Source of the DNA: Chaunax sp. Z400
Taxonomy: Eukaryota; Chordata; Actinopteri; Lophiiformes; Chaunacidae
Direction: 5' to 3'
NCBI GenBank assembly: GCA_037577475.1
Contig: CM075195.1
Span: 755,001 to 819,000, forward strand
DNA: 64,000 bases
A program made the position numbers and the translations under genes. Shown one piece after another: positions 35,101-47,500 of this stretch. The notes under the pieces are model-generated. The model was not told the origin of the DNA, ran no database searches, and worked only from the letters and a program-made list of their open reading frames with translations. Positions within the stretch are counted from its first letter, which is position 1. Each line of letters opens with the position of its first letter.

Positions 35101-35340
35101 TCTTCAGTCTCTTCGGAGGTTAATTCACTTGTCTTTTGTCTTTTGTCATCTCCATTTTGGTTCATTCCACATTGTCCACAAATGGTGAGAGGAAGTGAAA
35201 GCTGTCCTCAAAGTTAGTCCCCGACATCTGACCTCGCCGTGCCCTTGGTTCGGAATCAGTTTCAGAGGAAGTTCACTGGGGGTTGGCTGGTGGGGTGGCA
35301 GCAGGGTGGGCATCAGGGAAGTCTCGGATGTGCTCGGAGG
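32165..35340. other. kcnd1 3' UTR and downstream intergenic DNA
   Basis: No coding exon of another gene was recognised. The minus strand has several AATAAA-like sites (for example around 34150-34160), so the kcnd1 3' UTR could be a kilobase or more. Two diverged related blocks occur: about 33280-33330 with 33895-33955, and 34860-34960 (shared AATGGTCC(C/T)CAAA and CAGTCC(A/G)TCAGATTC). Confidence 0.45.
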
Positions 35341-35548
35341 TTATAAAGAGGAGATTTTGACATTGTCCTGGGTGTAGGCGGTGGCCCGGGTGTTGCGCAG
35401 AATGCCAGGTATGGGGGCGGGCGATGGGGGGAGGCTCTCGTCAGGCGTGTTGGCGGGCGGCGTAGGGATGCTGATGATGGCAGCAGTGAAGTCCTGTTCC
35501 CCGCAGTTCAGCTTCAGGTCACCCGTCTGGGCATTCAGACTGGAACGA
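35341..35548 (-). CDS. kcnd1: kcnd1 last coding exon
   Basis: Encodes RSSLNAQTGDLKLNCGEQDF then TAAIISIPTPPANTPDESLP and ends YTQDNVKISSL-TAA. Human Kcnd1 has AAIISIPTPPANTPDESQPS and ends VKISSL. Acceptor TCTCAG. The 3' UTR continues to lower coordinates; its end was not determined. Confidence 0.94.
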
Positions 35549-38500
35549 CTGAGAGGAGAGACAAATACAGTTGTTTTAATTTAAAGACAACCAATAAAAG
35601 TAGAGAAGAAGACATGAACTTGTGTTCTGAATGTTTTTATTCTGTGGCGCGTTTTCACAATGTTTCTATCAATATCTAAATGGAAGTGTCTCAAAACGAC
35701 CTACAGGAGAGCTTCAATCTCCCTCGAACATTTGTCATATTAGACATTTATTATACGACACAGTGGTGGTGTTGTGGTTAGCGTTGTGGTTAGCGTTGTC
35801 GCCTCACAGCAAGAAGAATCCCAATCTGGGTCCTTTGTGTGTGGAGTTTGTATGTTCTTCCTGTGTCTGCATGGGTTCCCTCTTGGTACTCAGGCTTAAT
35901 CCCACAGTCCAAAAACATGACAGGTGAGTTAGTGAAATTGTCCATAGGTGTGAGAGAACCCCACCTCTCACCTGATGTCTCATCTAACATAGACCCTGCA
36001 AGGAGAAGCGGTTATAGATGATGGATGGATGACGTGAGGAGTTCCTCAGGGCTCTGTTGTCGAGCCTCTACTGTTCTGGTCTCTTTCTACTCTATTGACT
36101 ATATGTCTTTGGTCTGAAACAAAAAGAGTCCATCAGTAATATTCTCATAAAGAATGACTAGACATCAAACAGAAATACTAAGTAGTAGTATTTTAAAGTA
36201 ATCACATAATTACACATGTATTTATTCATCTGTAAGCAAGTATTCCCTAAGTTGAAGTCTTGTGTTTTCACTGGTCGTATTTTCTGCAGTAAAATCTGGT
36301 GTACACCAGGCCTCTGTGTTCGGCCCACTGCTCTTCTCTTTTCATGTGGTTTATTTTGTGTCGTCTGTACATGTTGTGTACATCTTAACGTATGTTTTCA
36401 TTGATTGTCGTCTCTGTTTACGTTTGTGGAGGTATGGACGTGGTTTTGACATGTAGGGTATCCAGCTCCTGGACACTCCCCCGGCTCACGGACACCGTAG
36501 AGTTAGCCAGTCTCATGGCGGCTCTCCTTCTGGCCCGACGGGGGCAGCAGCCAGTGGAGTTGTTTTGCGCTCCCTGCTGGCTGGACAGGGAGGTGCTGCG
36601 ACTGGTCCTGTAGCCCGACTCGGTCATGCACAGCTCGCTGTACGTTATTTCACTAGTGAACTCATGGTTCTGTGAGGAGAGGGGGGGGGGGGTGTCACAG
36701 ATCATTAAGGCCTTACTTTCAATATGAACTCAATAAATGTTCAAAATCTAAGATTCTGTGAGAAACTATCAGCTGAAGAAGATGGAGTCAAACCATCGAG
36801 ACACAGACACCAGATAAATAAACGTTAGCAGGGATAACTAGCAAATATTAGCAAATACAACTAGCAAAGAAAAAGAAATGTTAGCAAAGATAATTAGAAA
36901 AGATAAAGAAATATTAAAGGTATCTACTTATGAGCACATTAAAGGAACGATTCACCCAAAAACTAAAAACATGCTGAGTTGTATGGAGTCATTTGGTTTG
37001 ATAAAACTTGTCTCCATCTTCTTCAGGTGTTTAGCAGGAAGCTGCTACGCTGGTTTCCTGTGCAGCTCCACATATAATGACTCCTATTTTAGGGCTAACT
37101 GTTCCTCTCGTCTGATTGGATGCTCACCGTCGTCTTCTCCAGACAGTGCAGCAGGTGGTTGTGTTGATGCTCGAACGCTGATCTGTTCTTCACACACAGA
37201 GCCGTGGTGTCGCTGTCCTGGTCCTCAACACACACAGACACACAAACATTAGCTGTGTGAATGAAGTAAAATGTCACAAGTTGATCAGTTTCACATTTAA
37301 TCTGCTAATTTTACATTAATAATATCTGGTGCCCGCGGCCGCGCCCTGCTGTCCACCTGTAGAGGTGAGTCTCTGTGATCAGGACCAAACACTGAGGGAC
37401 AGGGATGTGGTCCTGGTGGACCCTCTGCCTCCACCGCCTCCCAACCCTCTGTCCCATCAACAACTATCTGACTGCATATGAGCTCTCCCTCTTTCTTCCT
37501 CCTCTCTCTCTCTCTCTTCATCCGGTATGATGTTTCAGAACAAACAGAAAACTCTGTTTTTCTATTTTTTCCCAAAATACAGGAACAGGAAACCTGATCC
37601 TCCTGTTCTTCATCCCCTCCTCGTCTTCATCAGAGGGATGAAGCTGTTTAGTGACATCATCACATCAATGAGTTTATTCAGGACATTACATTCTTTGTTG
37701 ACAAAGACACACACACAGCAGCCTTCCTCCTCCTCCTCCTCCTCCTCAGTTAAATCAATATGACCGACTTTGCTCACATGCAGTCAGATAGTTGTTGATG
37801 GGACAGAGGACTGGGAGACGGTGGAGGAAGAGGGTCCATCTATTATCTATCTATCTATCTATCTATTATCTATTTATCTATCTGATTAAATGTAATCGTT
37901 GATGGATTGATTGATTGATTGATTGACACTTAGAAGGTGGTGTTTGTGTCTCACCCCTAGTGACCGGTCTTCTTTGTATTGGAGGAAGGCGTTGGCTGTT
38001 CCTTTCTTCGCCATGCGGATCCGAGCTAAACGCACTTTCTGTCGGGGAGAAACAGCAGTGTCAGCACGTCACACACAGACACACACAGACACACACAGAC
38101 ACACACAGACACACACAGACACACACACACAGCGTCAGACCTCATCTGTTGTCTGTTGTCTTTAAACCAGATTGTTTTCTTTAGAGATTTTAGATTTGAA
38201 GGTGCAACCAGTAACCGTTCATCATCTTACTGGTATGAACTGGTGTCCAGTCATCAGTCACTGCTGGAATCTGACTGAAGAAAGAATCTACTGAATGTTT
38301 GGATGTCATGGTGCAAAAAACGTCTAGAATGAGCTGCTCAAATTAAACTGTCTAGATCTCTATCGTCTATGTCTGTATAGCCTGCTGAAAACAACTGATA
38401 CATAAAATCATAAATGATGATGTCATATCTGTGGGCGTACACTTAGACTAAACATGTCTGATAGCAGAATGCTAACATGTTTATCTTGTGCTAGCATCCT

Positions 38501-41500
38501 GCTAACATGCTAAAGTCATGCTAAAGTCTGTCTAAATGTTGACAGTTCTGGTTCTGACATGTTTCTACATTTAAATGGAGGATATCTCTGTAAACAGGAG
38601 GTCTCCCTGTTTCCATGGTAACACATGTGTCCATGTTGACTGAAGGGATGAGATGGAGAGAGGTGAGAAATGGAGTGGAGCTATTTTAGCGTCAAAGTTA
38701 GCGAAACCTGATCTAGAATCAGCCAGAAGCAACAAAAAACACAGTTTTCTTAAAGGAACATTTTACTAATGGCACCTTTAAATCCTGAACTTGAATAAAA
38801 TCTTGTGACCTGCTGCGCCCTCATCTTGTCCGCCCTCTGGTTCTGGTGGTAGATCCGGCTGAAGTTGGACACGATGACGGGGACCGGCAGGGCGATCACC
38901 AGCACGCCGCTCAGGGAGCAGATGGAGCCGAAGATCTTCCCCGCAATGGTGTTTGGAACCATGTCACCGTACCTGCAGGACCAGAACACATCACTGACAA
39001 AAACTGCACTCAAAAGGTAAAAGTACTGATGACCTTCTGCTCGTCTCTGCATCACGACCGTCCAATCAGGACAAAACCATTAAAGGTTTTAGTGGTTAAA
39101 ATCTGGTCCCCATAAAACCTCTGTTTTAGTCTGGATGAACATGATGTCTTCTGCACAGATTTAATATTTCACTTTGACCTAGTCTTTATATGTAAATCAT
39201 CCAGGTGATGTCAGCGACCCTCTCAGAATGAGGTCACGACCCGCCGCCTGCCTTAATGCTCAGACCTGAGAGCTGACAGATGTTTTATAAAGGAGGGGTC
39301 GCGTCTCTTAAGGAGCCTCCTGCCACATGATGAACAATCAATGACCTCTATTTATCAATCAATCATTTGTCATCTCAGTCCTCAGAGACAAAGATGAAAG
39401 AAAACCAACAAATACCAGAAAATATCGATCTTCACATTATTGATTATCAGAAGTGATGCTGATCAGTGTGTTTAGATAACATTCAAATTAATCAGGTGTT
39501 TTAAACTAGTCTCAATCTTCTTCAGGTGTTTTAAACTAGTCTCCATCTTCTTCAGGTGTTTTAAACTAGTCTCCATCTTCTTCTTCAGGTGTTTTAAACT
39601 AGTCTCCATCATCTTCAGGTGTTTTAAACTAGTCTCCATCTTCTTCAGGTGTTTTAAACTAGTCTCCATCTTCTTTAGGTGTTTTAAACTAGTCTCCATC
39701 TTCTTCTTCAGGTGTTTTTAAACTAGTCTCCATCTTCTTTAGGTGTTTTAAACTAGTCTCCATCTTCTTCAGGTGTTTTAAACTAGTCTCCATCTTCTTC
39801 AGGTGTTTTTAAACTAGTCTCCATCTTCTTCAGGTGTTTTAAACTGGTCTCCTTTTTCTTCAGCTGTTTTGAACTAGTCTCCTTCTTCTTCAGGTGTTTT
39901 AAACTAGTCTCCATCTTCCTCAGGTGTTTTAAACTAGTCTCCATCTTCTTCAGGTGTTTTAAACTAGTCTCCTTCTTCAGCTGTTTTGAACTAGTCTCCA
40001 TCTTCTTCAGGTGTTTTAAACTAGTCTCCATCTTCTTCAGCTGTTATAAACTAGTCTCCTTCTTCTTCAGCTGTTTTGAACTAGTCTCCTTCTTCTCCAG
40101 GTGTTTTAAACTAGTCTCCATCTTCTTCAGGTGTTTTAAACTAGTCTCCTTCTTCTTCAGCTGTTTTAAACTAGTCTCCATCTTCTTCAGCTGTTTTAAA
40201 CTAGTCTCCATCTTCTTCAGCTGTTTTAAACTAGTCTCCATCTTCTTCAGGTGTTTTAAACTAGTCTCCTTCTTCTTCAGCTGTTTTAAACTAGTCTCCA
40301 TCTTCTTCAGCTGTTTTAAACTAGTCTCCATCTTCTTCAGCTGTTTTAAACTAGTCTCCATCTTCTTCGGGTGTTTTAAACTAGTCACCTTCTTCTTCAG
40401 GTGTTTTGTCATCACAGTGATGGATGGATCAGTGTTTTACCAGCTGATGTGTGTTCATAGGTTGAAACACACAAAAAACCAGCAGTGTGATGCTTTTGAC
40501 ACAGAATCATCTCACTGGTTGTAGTTTTAATCTGCAAGCCTGATCCTGATCCTTATCCTGATCCTGATTATCGGGGCAGTGAATGAATGTGTTGGTTGGT
40601 ACCTCTGAGTCTGTGTGATGACAGACCTCAGGTCAGTTTTACTGGACCTCCAGCAACCTCAGCAGATGTTATTGGCAGCTGGGAGCAGATCGATGAAGAT
40701 GAGAGGCTGAGAGGAGCTAAAGTCATCTGTAATTGTTGGCAAAAAGCTCTGAAGTATCGAAGGAGACGTCAGACTGAGGCCAAACAACCAGGATGAATCA
40801 GAGCTGGATCTCTAACTGGACATTAACTGGACCTGAATCAGGACCCTGTCAGTTTTACTGCTGTTATGAACATTAAGCTAAGCTGCTAAGCTGTATTACA
40901 ACCTATATGGTTATTGGTACTAAAATAGTTGGTTCAGATTAGACGAAGGTCTGTTTTGTTTCATTCGATTTGCTAAAAGGTCAAAACATTACTAGCTATG
41001 TTTCATTGGAATAAGATATTAAAAACTCTTCAGTTCCAGTTAGCTAACCGCTCACTTTAGCAGATATCAGCTGCTAAACCTTCATCCACCCTCATAGTTT
41101 GAGTTTGATTCTTCTTCTGTGCTCCTTTGTCACAGTAAATATCACCTATAAACACCAGAACTTTTCTAAGCAGACCAACGTAACCATTCAGGGCAGTAAC
41201 CCAAAAAACAGAAACAGGACAAAACCATAAATCTCCTCAGTGCTACGTCTCCTGGTTCTGTAGAACAAGACAAAGAGGGCTGCTAACAGCTGACTGGAGC
41301 ATCTGCCAGCTGTTAGCCGTGAAGCTGCAACATGAGCTTCATTAGCCTGCAGTTAATGGACCGTGCGAAGCTTCGCTGTGGCGTTTGGAGAGAGTAGAAA
41401 CAAACATGTTGCTGCTTTCACCTGATGAACTCCTCCATTATTAGCTTTTAGCTGCACAGGGAACAGGGAGAAACAACTTTAATGGAGAGGATTCATTTTT

Positions 41501-44500
41501 TATTAGAGGGATAATAAATGGGCCCAAAATCAGCACAGGTCAGAATCAATATGAGCACATAAAATAAATGAGGTAAGCTGTCATTGGTGGATGTGAAATA
41601 GGGCGACTTCACTATAAACTCTCAGCACGATAACGATGCTTGATCAGCACACAAAGCTGGGAGCTTCCCAGTGTGTCAGTAGGCTAAAACAGATTATCTT
41701 AGCACAAAGACTGGAAGCAGGGGCAAAGTGCTAGCCTAGCTCCATCCGGGACCGGATGTCAGGTTTCTACTAAATCTCCTGGTGGGTGAGGGACTCTGAC
41801 TACACGCCCCGCTTCAGATCACCTGTCAGAGTCTGAGAAAAGGTGGCGTACACTTTGTGTTACCTAGGAGACGAGGGAAAACTATGAAACACCTCATTTA
41901 ACACCTGACCACACCTCATTATAACACCTGACCACACCTCATTATAACACCTGACCACACCTCATTATAACACCTGACCACACCTCATTTAACACCTGAC
42001 CACACCTCATTTAACACCTGAACAGACCTCATTTAACACCTGAACACACCTCATTTAACACCTGACCACACCTCATTTATCACCTGACCACACCTCATTT
42101 TAACACCTGACCACACCTCATTTAACACCTGACCACACCTCATTTATCACCTCACCACACCTCATTTTAACACCTGACCACACCTCATTTAACACCTGAC
42201 CACACCTCATTTAACACCTGACCACACCTCATTTATCACCTCACCACACCTCATTTTAACACCTGACCACACCTCATTTAACACCTCACCACACCTCATT
42301 TAACACCTGACCACACCTCATTTAACACCTGACCACACCTCATTTTAACAACTGACACACCTCATTTTAACACCTGACAACACCTCATTTATCACCTGAC
42401 CACACCTCATTTTAACAACTGACCACACCTTATTTTAACACCTGACAACACCTCATTTAACACCTGACAACACCTCATTTATCACCTGACTACATCTCAT
42501 TTAACACCTGACCACATCTCATTTAACACCTGACCACACCTCATTTATCACCTGACCACACCTCATTTATCACCTGACCACACCTCATTTATCACCTGAC
42601 CACACCTCATTTAACACCTGATACTTAAACTACATCTGACCCAACCTGTATCTGATAAGTGGGAGGGGCCAAAGTCTCACTGTGTAGCTGGAGAATCTGA
42701 CTGACTGATCAATAACATCGGAACAGCGGTTTCTAATAATACATGATGTTTACTTGTCGAGGATATTTTCAGCTATTGATCATCTGATACATCTATTGGA
42801 GGAGAGATAAAGGAACTACCGTGTTTATAGCGACGACATCATGACGCTGTCTCTCACTGAAGGATCGGTATGAGGCCCAGACCAGAACCTCACCAGACCA
42901 GAATTATCTGACAAATGACGGCTGAAGGATCCAACCATGTGACCCTGAGTCGGTTCCCCCAGGACTACGTGAACATTTGAAAGGTCTGGAGCCCAGATCC
43001 AACGACACAGGACAGAACCGTTTCCTGTCGTCTGCGGTAACCAGGACCGCGGTCGACGTCTCTGCTGCATCACGTGACCAAAACAATGATGTCACCGTGG
43101 CGACTCCTACTGTAGGAGTACAGTAGTGGTATAAAATGGAAATACTCCAGTAGAAGCAGCTCAGAGCTGCTGTGACGATCAATAAAGGTTATTCATTTTA
43201 GTATCCCCATATTTCTGAACCAGCAGAGGGCGCTAAACGCTCTGCAGCGCAGAGTTCAGCTGCTTTCAAATGTCGGAGGATGTGACTGCAGAGAGGTGAT
43301 TAAAGTAGTTGAGTGTGTGTCTGTGTGTGTGTAAGTGTGTGAGTGTGTCTGTGTGAGTGTGTGTGTCTGTGTGTGAGTGTGTGTCTGTGTGTGTCTGTGT
43401 GTGTCTGTGTGTGTGTAAGTGTGTGAGTGTGTCTGTGTGAGTGTGTGTGTCTGTGTGTGAGTGTGTGTCTGTGTGTGAGTGTGTGTCTGTGTGTGAGTGT
43501 GTGTCTGTGTGTGTCTGTGTGTGAGTGTGTGTCTGTGTGTGAGTGTGTGTGTCTGTGTGTGTCTGTGTGTGTCTGTGTGTGTCTGTGTGTGTGTAAGTGT
43601 GTGAGTGTGTCTGTGTGTGTGTGTGTCTGTGTGTGAGTGTGTGTCTGTGTGTGAGTGTGTCTGTGTGTGAGTGTGTCTGTGTGTGAGTGTGTCTGTGTGT
43701 GTGTGTGTCTGTGTGTGAGTGTGTGTCTGTGTGTGAGTGTGTGTCTGTGTGTGTCTGTGTGTGAGTGTGTGAGTGTGTGTCTGTGTGTGAGTGTGTGTCT
43801 GTGTGTGAGTGTGTGTCTGTGTGTGAGTGTGTGTCTGTGTGTGAGTGTGTGTCTGTGTGTGAGTGTGTGTCTGTGTGTGTCTGTGTGAGTGTGTGTCTGT
43901 GTGAGTGTGTGTCTGTGTGTGTGTAAGTGTGTGAGTGTGTGTCTGTGTGTGAGTGTGTGTCTGTGTGTGAGTGTGTGTCTGTGTGTGAGTGTGTGTCTGT
44001 GTGTGAGTGTGTGTCTGTGTGTGAGTGTGTGTCTGTGTGTGAGTGTGTGTCTGTGTGTGTCTGTGTGAGTGTGTCTGTGTGAGTGTGTGTCTGTGTGAGT
44101 GTGTGTCTGTGTGAGTGTGTGTCTCTGTGTGAGTGTGTGTCTGTGTGAGTGTGTGTCTGTGTGAGTGTGTGTCTGTGTGAGTGTGTGTCTGTGTGTGAGT
44201 GTGTGTCTGTGTGAGTGTGTGTCTGTGTGTGAGTGTGTGTCTGTGTGAGTGTGTGTCTGTGTGAGTGCTTATGTAGCTGCTAATGCTAAATAATGGATGG
44301 CAGCATCAGAGGGCTTGTAGCTGGTTAGTAGAGAGAGGAGAGACTTTATATTATTCCTCCTCTGTCATGGCCTCTCTCTCCTCCCATCTCCTGTCCTCCC
44401 CCCCCCTCTCTGGGGTCATTAACTGGAGCTCCCGGAGCCGAGTCTCCGTCCTGCAGAAGGAGAGGAGAGAGGAGGGCAAGAAGTCTTGACTCGGAGCCAT

Positions 44501-47500
44501 AGGAGGCTGGGTGAGGTCAGAGAGAGGAGGAGAGAGGAGGAGGGAGGAGTTTCCATGTTAAGGTGTCCAACACTGGATGGAGATCCACTAAACTCTGCAG
44601 AAGGATCCAGATCCAGATTAACAGTGGTCCAGGAACTTTTTACATCCTTCATGAACATCATGAGGTTTTTCATCATTTCCCTTAAAACCAGGGTGGAGGT
44701 GGAGGGTGGAGATAAATGGTGGAGGTGAAGGGTGGAGGTGGGGGGTCTGGTCCGGTCCGGTGTGAAGACAAAAAAACAAAAAGCTTCTGATGCAAACATT
44801 CCTGAGGAGCTGATTGGTTCTTGTTAATTAGTTCCTCCACCAACGATGTCATCATTAAAATCGAGCGAATCAGGAAAGAGATCAAACCGCAACAAAAGAA
44901 AAGTTCATAAGAAACATAAAATAAGTCTAAAAATAACATTTACTCATAAATACAATTAATAACTTGTCATAGGTTTGGTTTTGGTTTGTTGTTTCCTATT
45001 TTATTTTGAAAAGCTGAACTTTTACTTCCTGTCATTCTCTTCTCATCTTTTCCTTTTATTCTCTTTAGTGTTCTGTTTGTCCTCTTTTTCTCTCCATCTT
45101 TCCGTCCCCTGTCACCGTCTGATTGTTTCTACCTGCATCTCGTTGACCCCTCCCCCTGTGTCACCTGTGTCAGTGTGTTTGGTTGCAGGTTGTTGTTGTT
45201 GTTGTTGATCCATTGTGTCTGAACACACGCCTCTCCATTTTACCAAGATCTGATAAACAGTCAACAGCCAGGACTACTGCCGAACCTCTGAGCAAGGCAC
45301 TGCAGTCAACTGTCGCAACAAATATAGGTTTTACAAAGGGGGCCTCGGGAGGCCCGGGTCAGCCCGGTTATTCTGAGCTGCTCTCCTGTGCTTTAAATAT
45401 TTCATCATCAGGATGATGTCATCGTGCAGCGAGCCACGCTACGGAGAGACAGACGGAGACGGAGGGAGAGAGGAAACAGAAGAGGAGTGATGAAGAGGAG
45501 ACGACTCCGAATGATAAACAACAAACAGACGGAGAGACGGTCGTCTGCTGCTCCCTGATTGGAGCAGATAGGAATCCATTAGTGCTGAATCAGCCAATAG
45601 AACACACACAAAGATTGTTATCTCCCACCTGTAAGAGAGGAGCCAGCCAATCACAATCTAATAGAGGGACAGACAGCCAATGGTAATTAGTTTATAGAAG
45701 AGCAGGAAGGACAATTAAAGTGCAGGGTGATCCCTCTGATCATAGAAGAAGAGGAAGAACAAGAAAGAGAAGAGGAAAAAGGAAAAGAAGAAATAGATAT
45801 AGATGTAGAGGAAGAAGAAGAAAAAACCAACAAAGAAAAAGAGGAGGTTGAAGGAGAGAGGAGAAAAAACAAGAGAAGAAGAACAGACACAGCAGTGCTT
45901 TGAGCTAATGCTAACATTAGCAAACTGACTTATGACAGTGATGATGCTGACATGCTAATGCTAACATGCTAACCCTAACATGCTATTTGTTCAGGGCTTG
46001 TCCCACAGCTGAAAACTGTTCTCTCTGTTCTGTCCATTCTCTCCCTGTTCTCTCTGTTCTCTCTGTCCTCTCTCTGTTCTCTCTGTTCTCTCCATTCTCT
46101 CCCTGTTCTCTCTGTTCTCTCTGTCCTCTCTCTGTTCTCTCTGTTCTCTCCATTCTCTCCCTGTTCTCTCTGTTCTCTCCATTCTCTCCCTGTTCTCTCT
46201 GTTCTCTCTGTCCTCTCTCTGTTCTCTCTGTTCTCTCTGTTCTCTCTGTCCTCTCTGTTCTCTCTGTTCTCTCTGTTCTCTCTGTTCTCTCTGTTCTCTC
46301 TGTCCTCTCCCTGTTCTCTCTGTTCTCTCTGTTCTCTCCATTCTCTCCCTGTCCTCTCTGTTCTCTCTGTTCTCTCTGTTCTCTCTGTTCTCTCTGTTCT
46401 CTCTGTCCTCTCCCTGTTCTCTCTGTTCTCTCTGTTCTCTCCATTCTCTCCCTGTTCTCTCTGTTCTCTCCATTCTCTCCCTGTTCTCTCTGTTCTCTCT
46501 GTCCTCTCTCTGTTCTCTCTGTTCTCTCTGTTCTCTCTGTCCTCTCTGTTCTCTCTGTTCTCTCTATTCTCTCTGTTCTCTCCATTCTCTCCCTGTTCTC
46601 TCTGTTCTCTCCATTCTCTCCCTGTTCTCTCTGTTCTCTCTGTTCTCTCCATTCTCTCCCTGTTCTCTCTGTTCTCTCTGTTCTCTCCCTCCGTGACTCT
46701 CCTCTGCCTCTGAACTGGGATCACAAGGACACCAGTATCGATCGGACCAGTTTGATCATCAGCTCACTTTGTTTTCTCTCTTCTATTCTGGGTTACAGCC
46801 GACTGCTAAAAGCCTCTCCTTCTCTTTCCTCTCTCCTCTCCATCACCTTCTCTGCCTCTCCTCCTTTTCCTGAATCATCTCCTTTCTCCTCCTCCACTGT
46901 GATCTACAGCCATGTTTAATTGATGGACTGATGATGAAAGTTGCAGGAGGAGGATGGTTGTTCCATGTTTTCTCCTCTTTTCTTTATTTCCTCTTCATGA
47001 TTCTGAAGGAGGTCAAGGCATGAACTCAGAACCACCATCCACAGGGCGACCAGTAGGGTCGGGTAACGAACTCTTTGTTTTTAAGGGAACTGACTGAATG
47101 ATGTCAGAACCACGAGCAACAATTCACAATTAATCAAATTAAAGCAACTGAGAACAGATCTGGAAGTACGCTTCTCAAACCTGCTGCAGTCCTGTTACAT
47201 TGACGACGTAACAGGAAGTCTAATCTGTCAGGACGACACGTCTAACCAGAGGAAACACCTGGTCAAACACTGTAGCTAACGTTAGCATGTCTGCAGCCAG
47301 CACTGCGCTGATTCATAGAGAGTTGAACCCTCCATGAAAACTTTAAGTGAGGTGTTAACAACTTCATGACATCATCATGTTATGGACTAGTTGGATAAGT
47401 TGTTGTTGGAGATAACTGGGCTTTCCTCACTGCCTTGGACAAAGTTAGCATAGCATTTTTACTAGCGTTAGCAAACAACTGGGTCTCAACATACAGCCAG

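Noticed and set aside
35764..35840. A tRNA gene suggested by the A-box-like GTGGTTAGCGTTGT
   Set aside because: No cloverleaf or B box is preserved and the surrounding order fits a SINE.
43427..43888. Cys-rich frames (CVSVCLCVSV)
   Set aside because: Translation of the GTGTCT microsatellite.
45966..46919. 317-codon plus frame and ENRERTER minus frames
   Set aside because: Artefacts of the CT-rich 9-mer blocks. The non-repeat tail has no family similarity.
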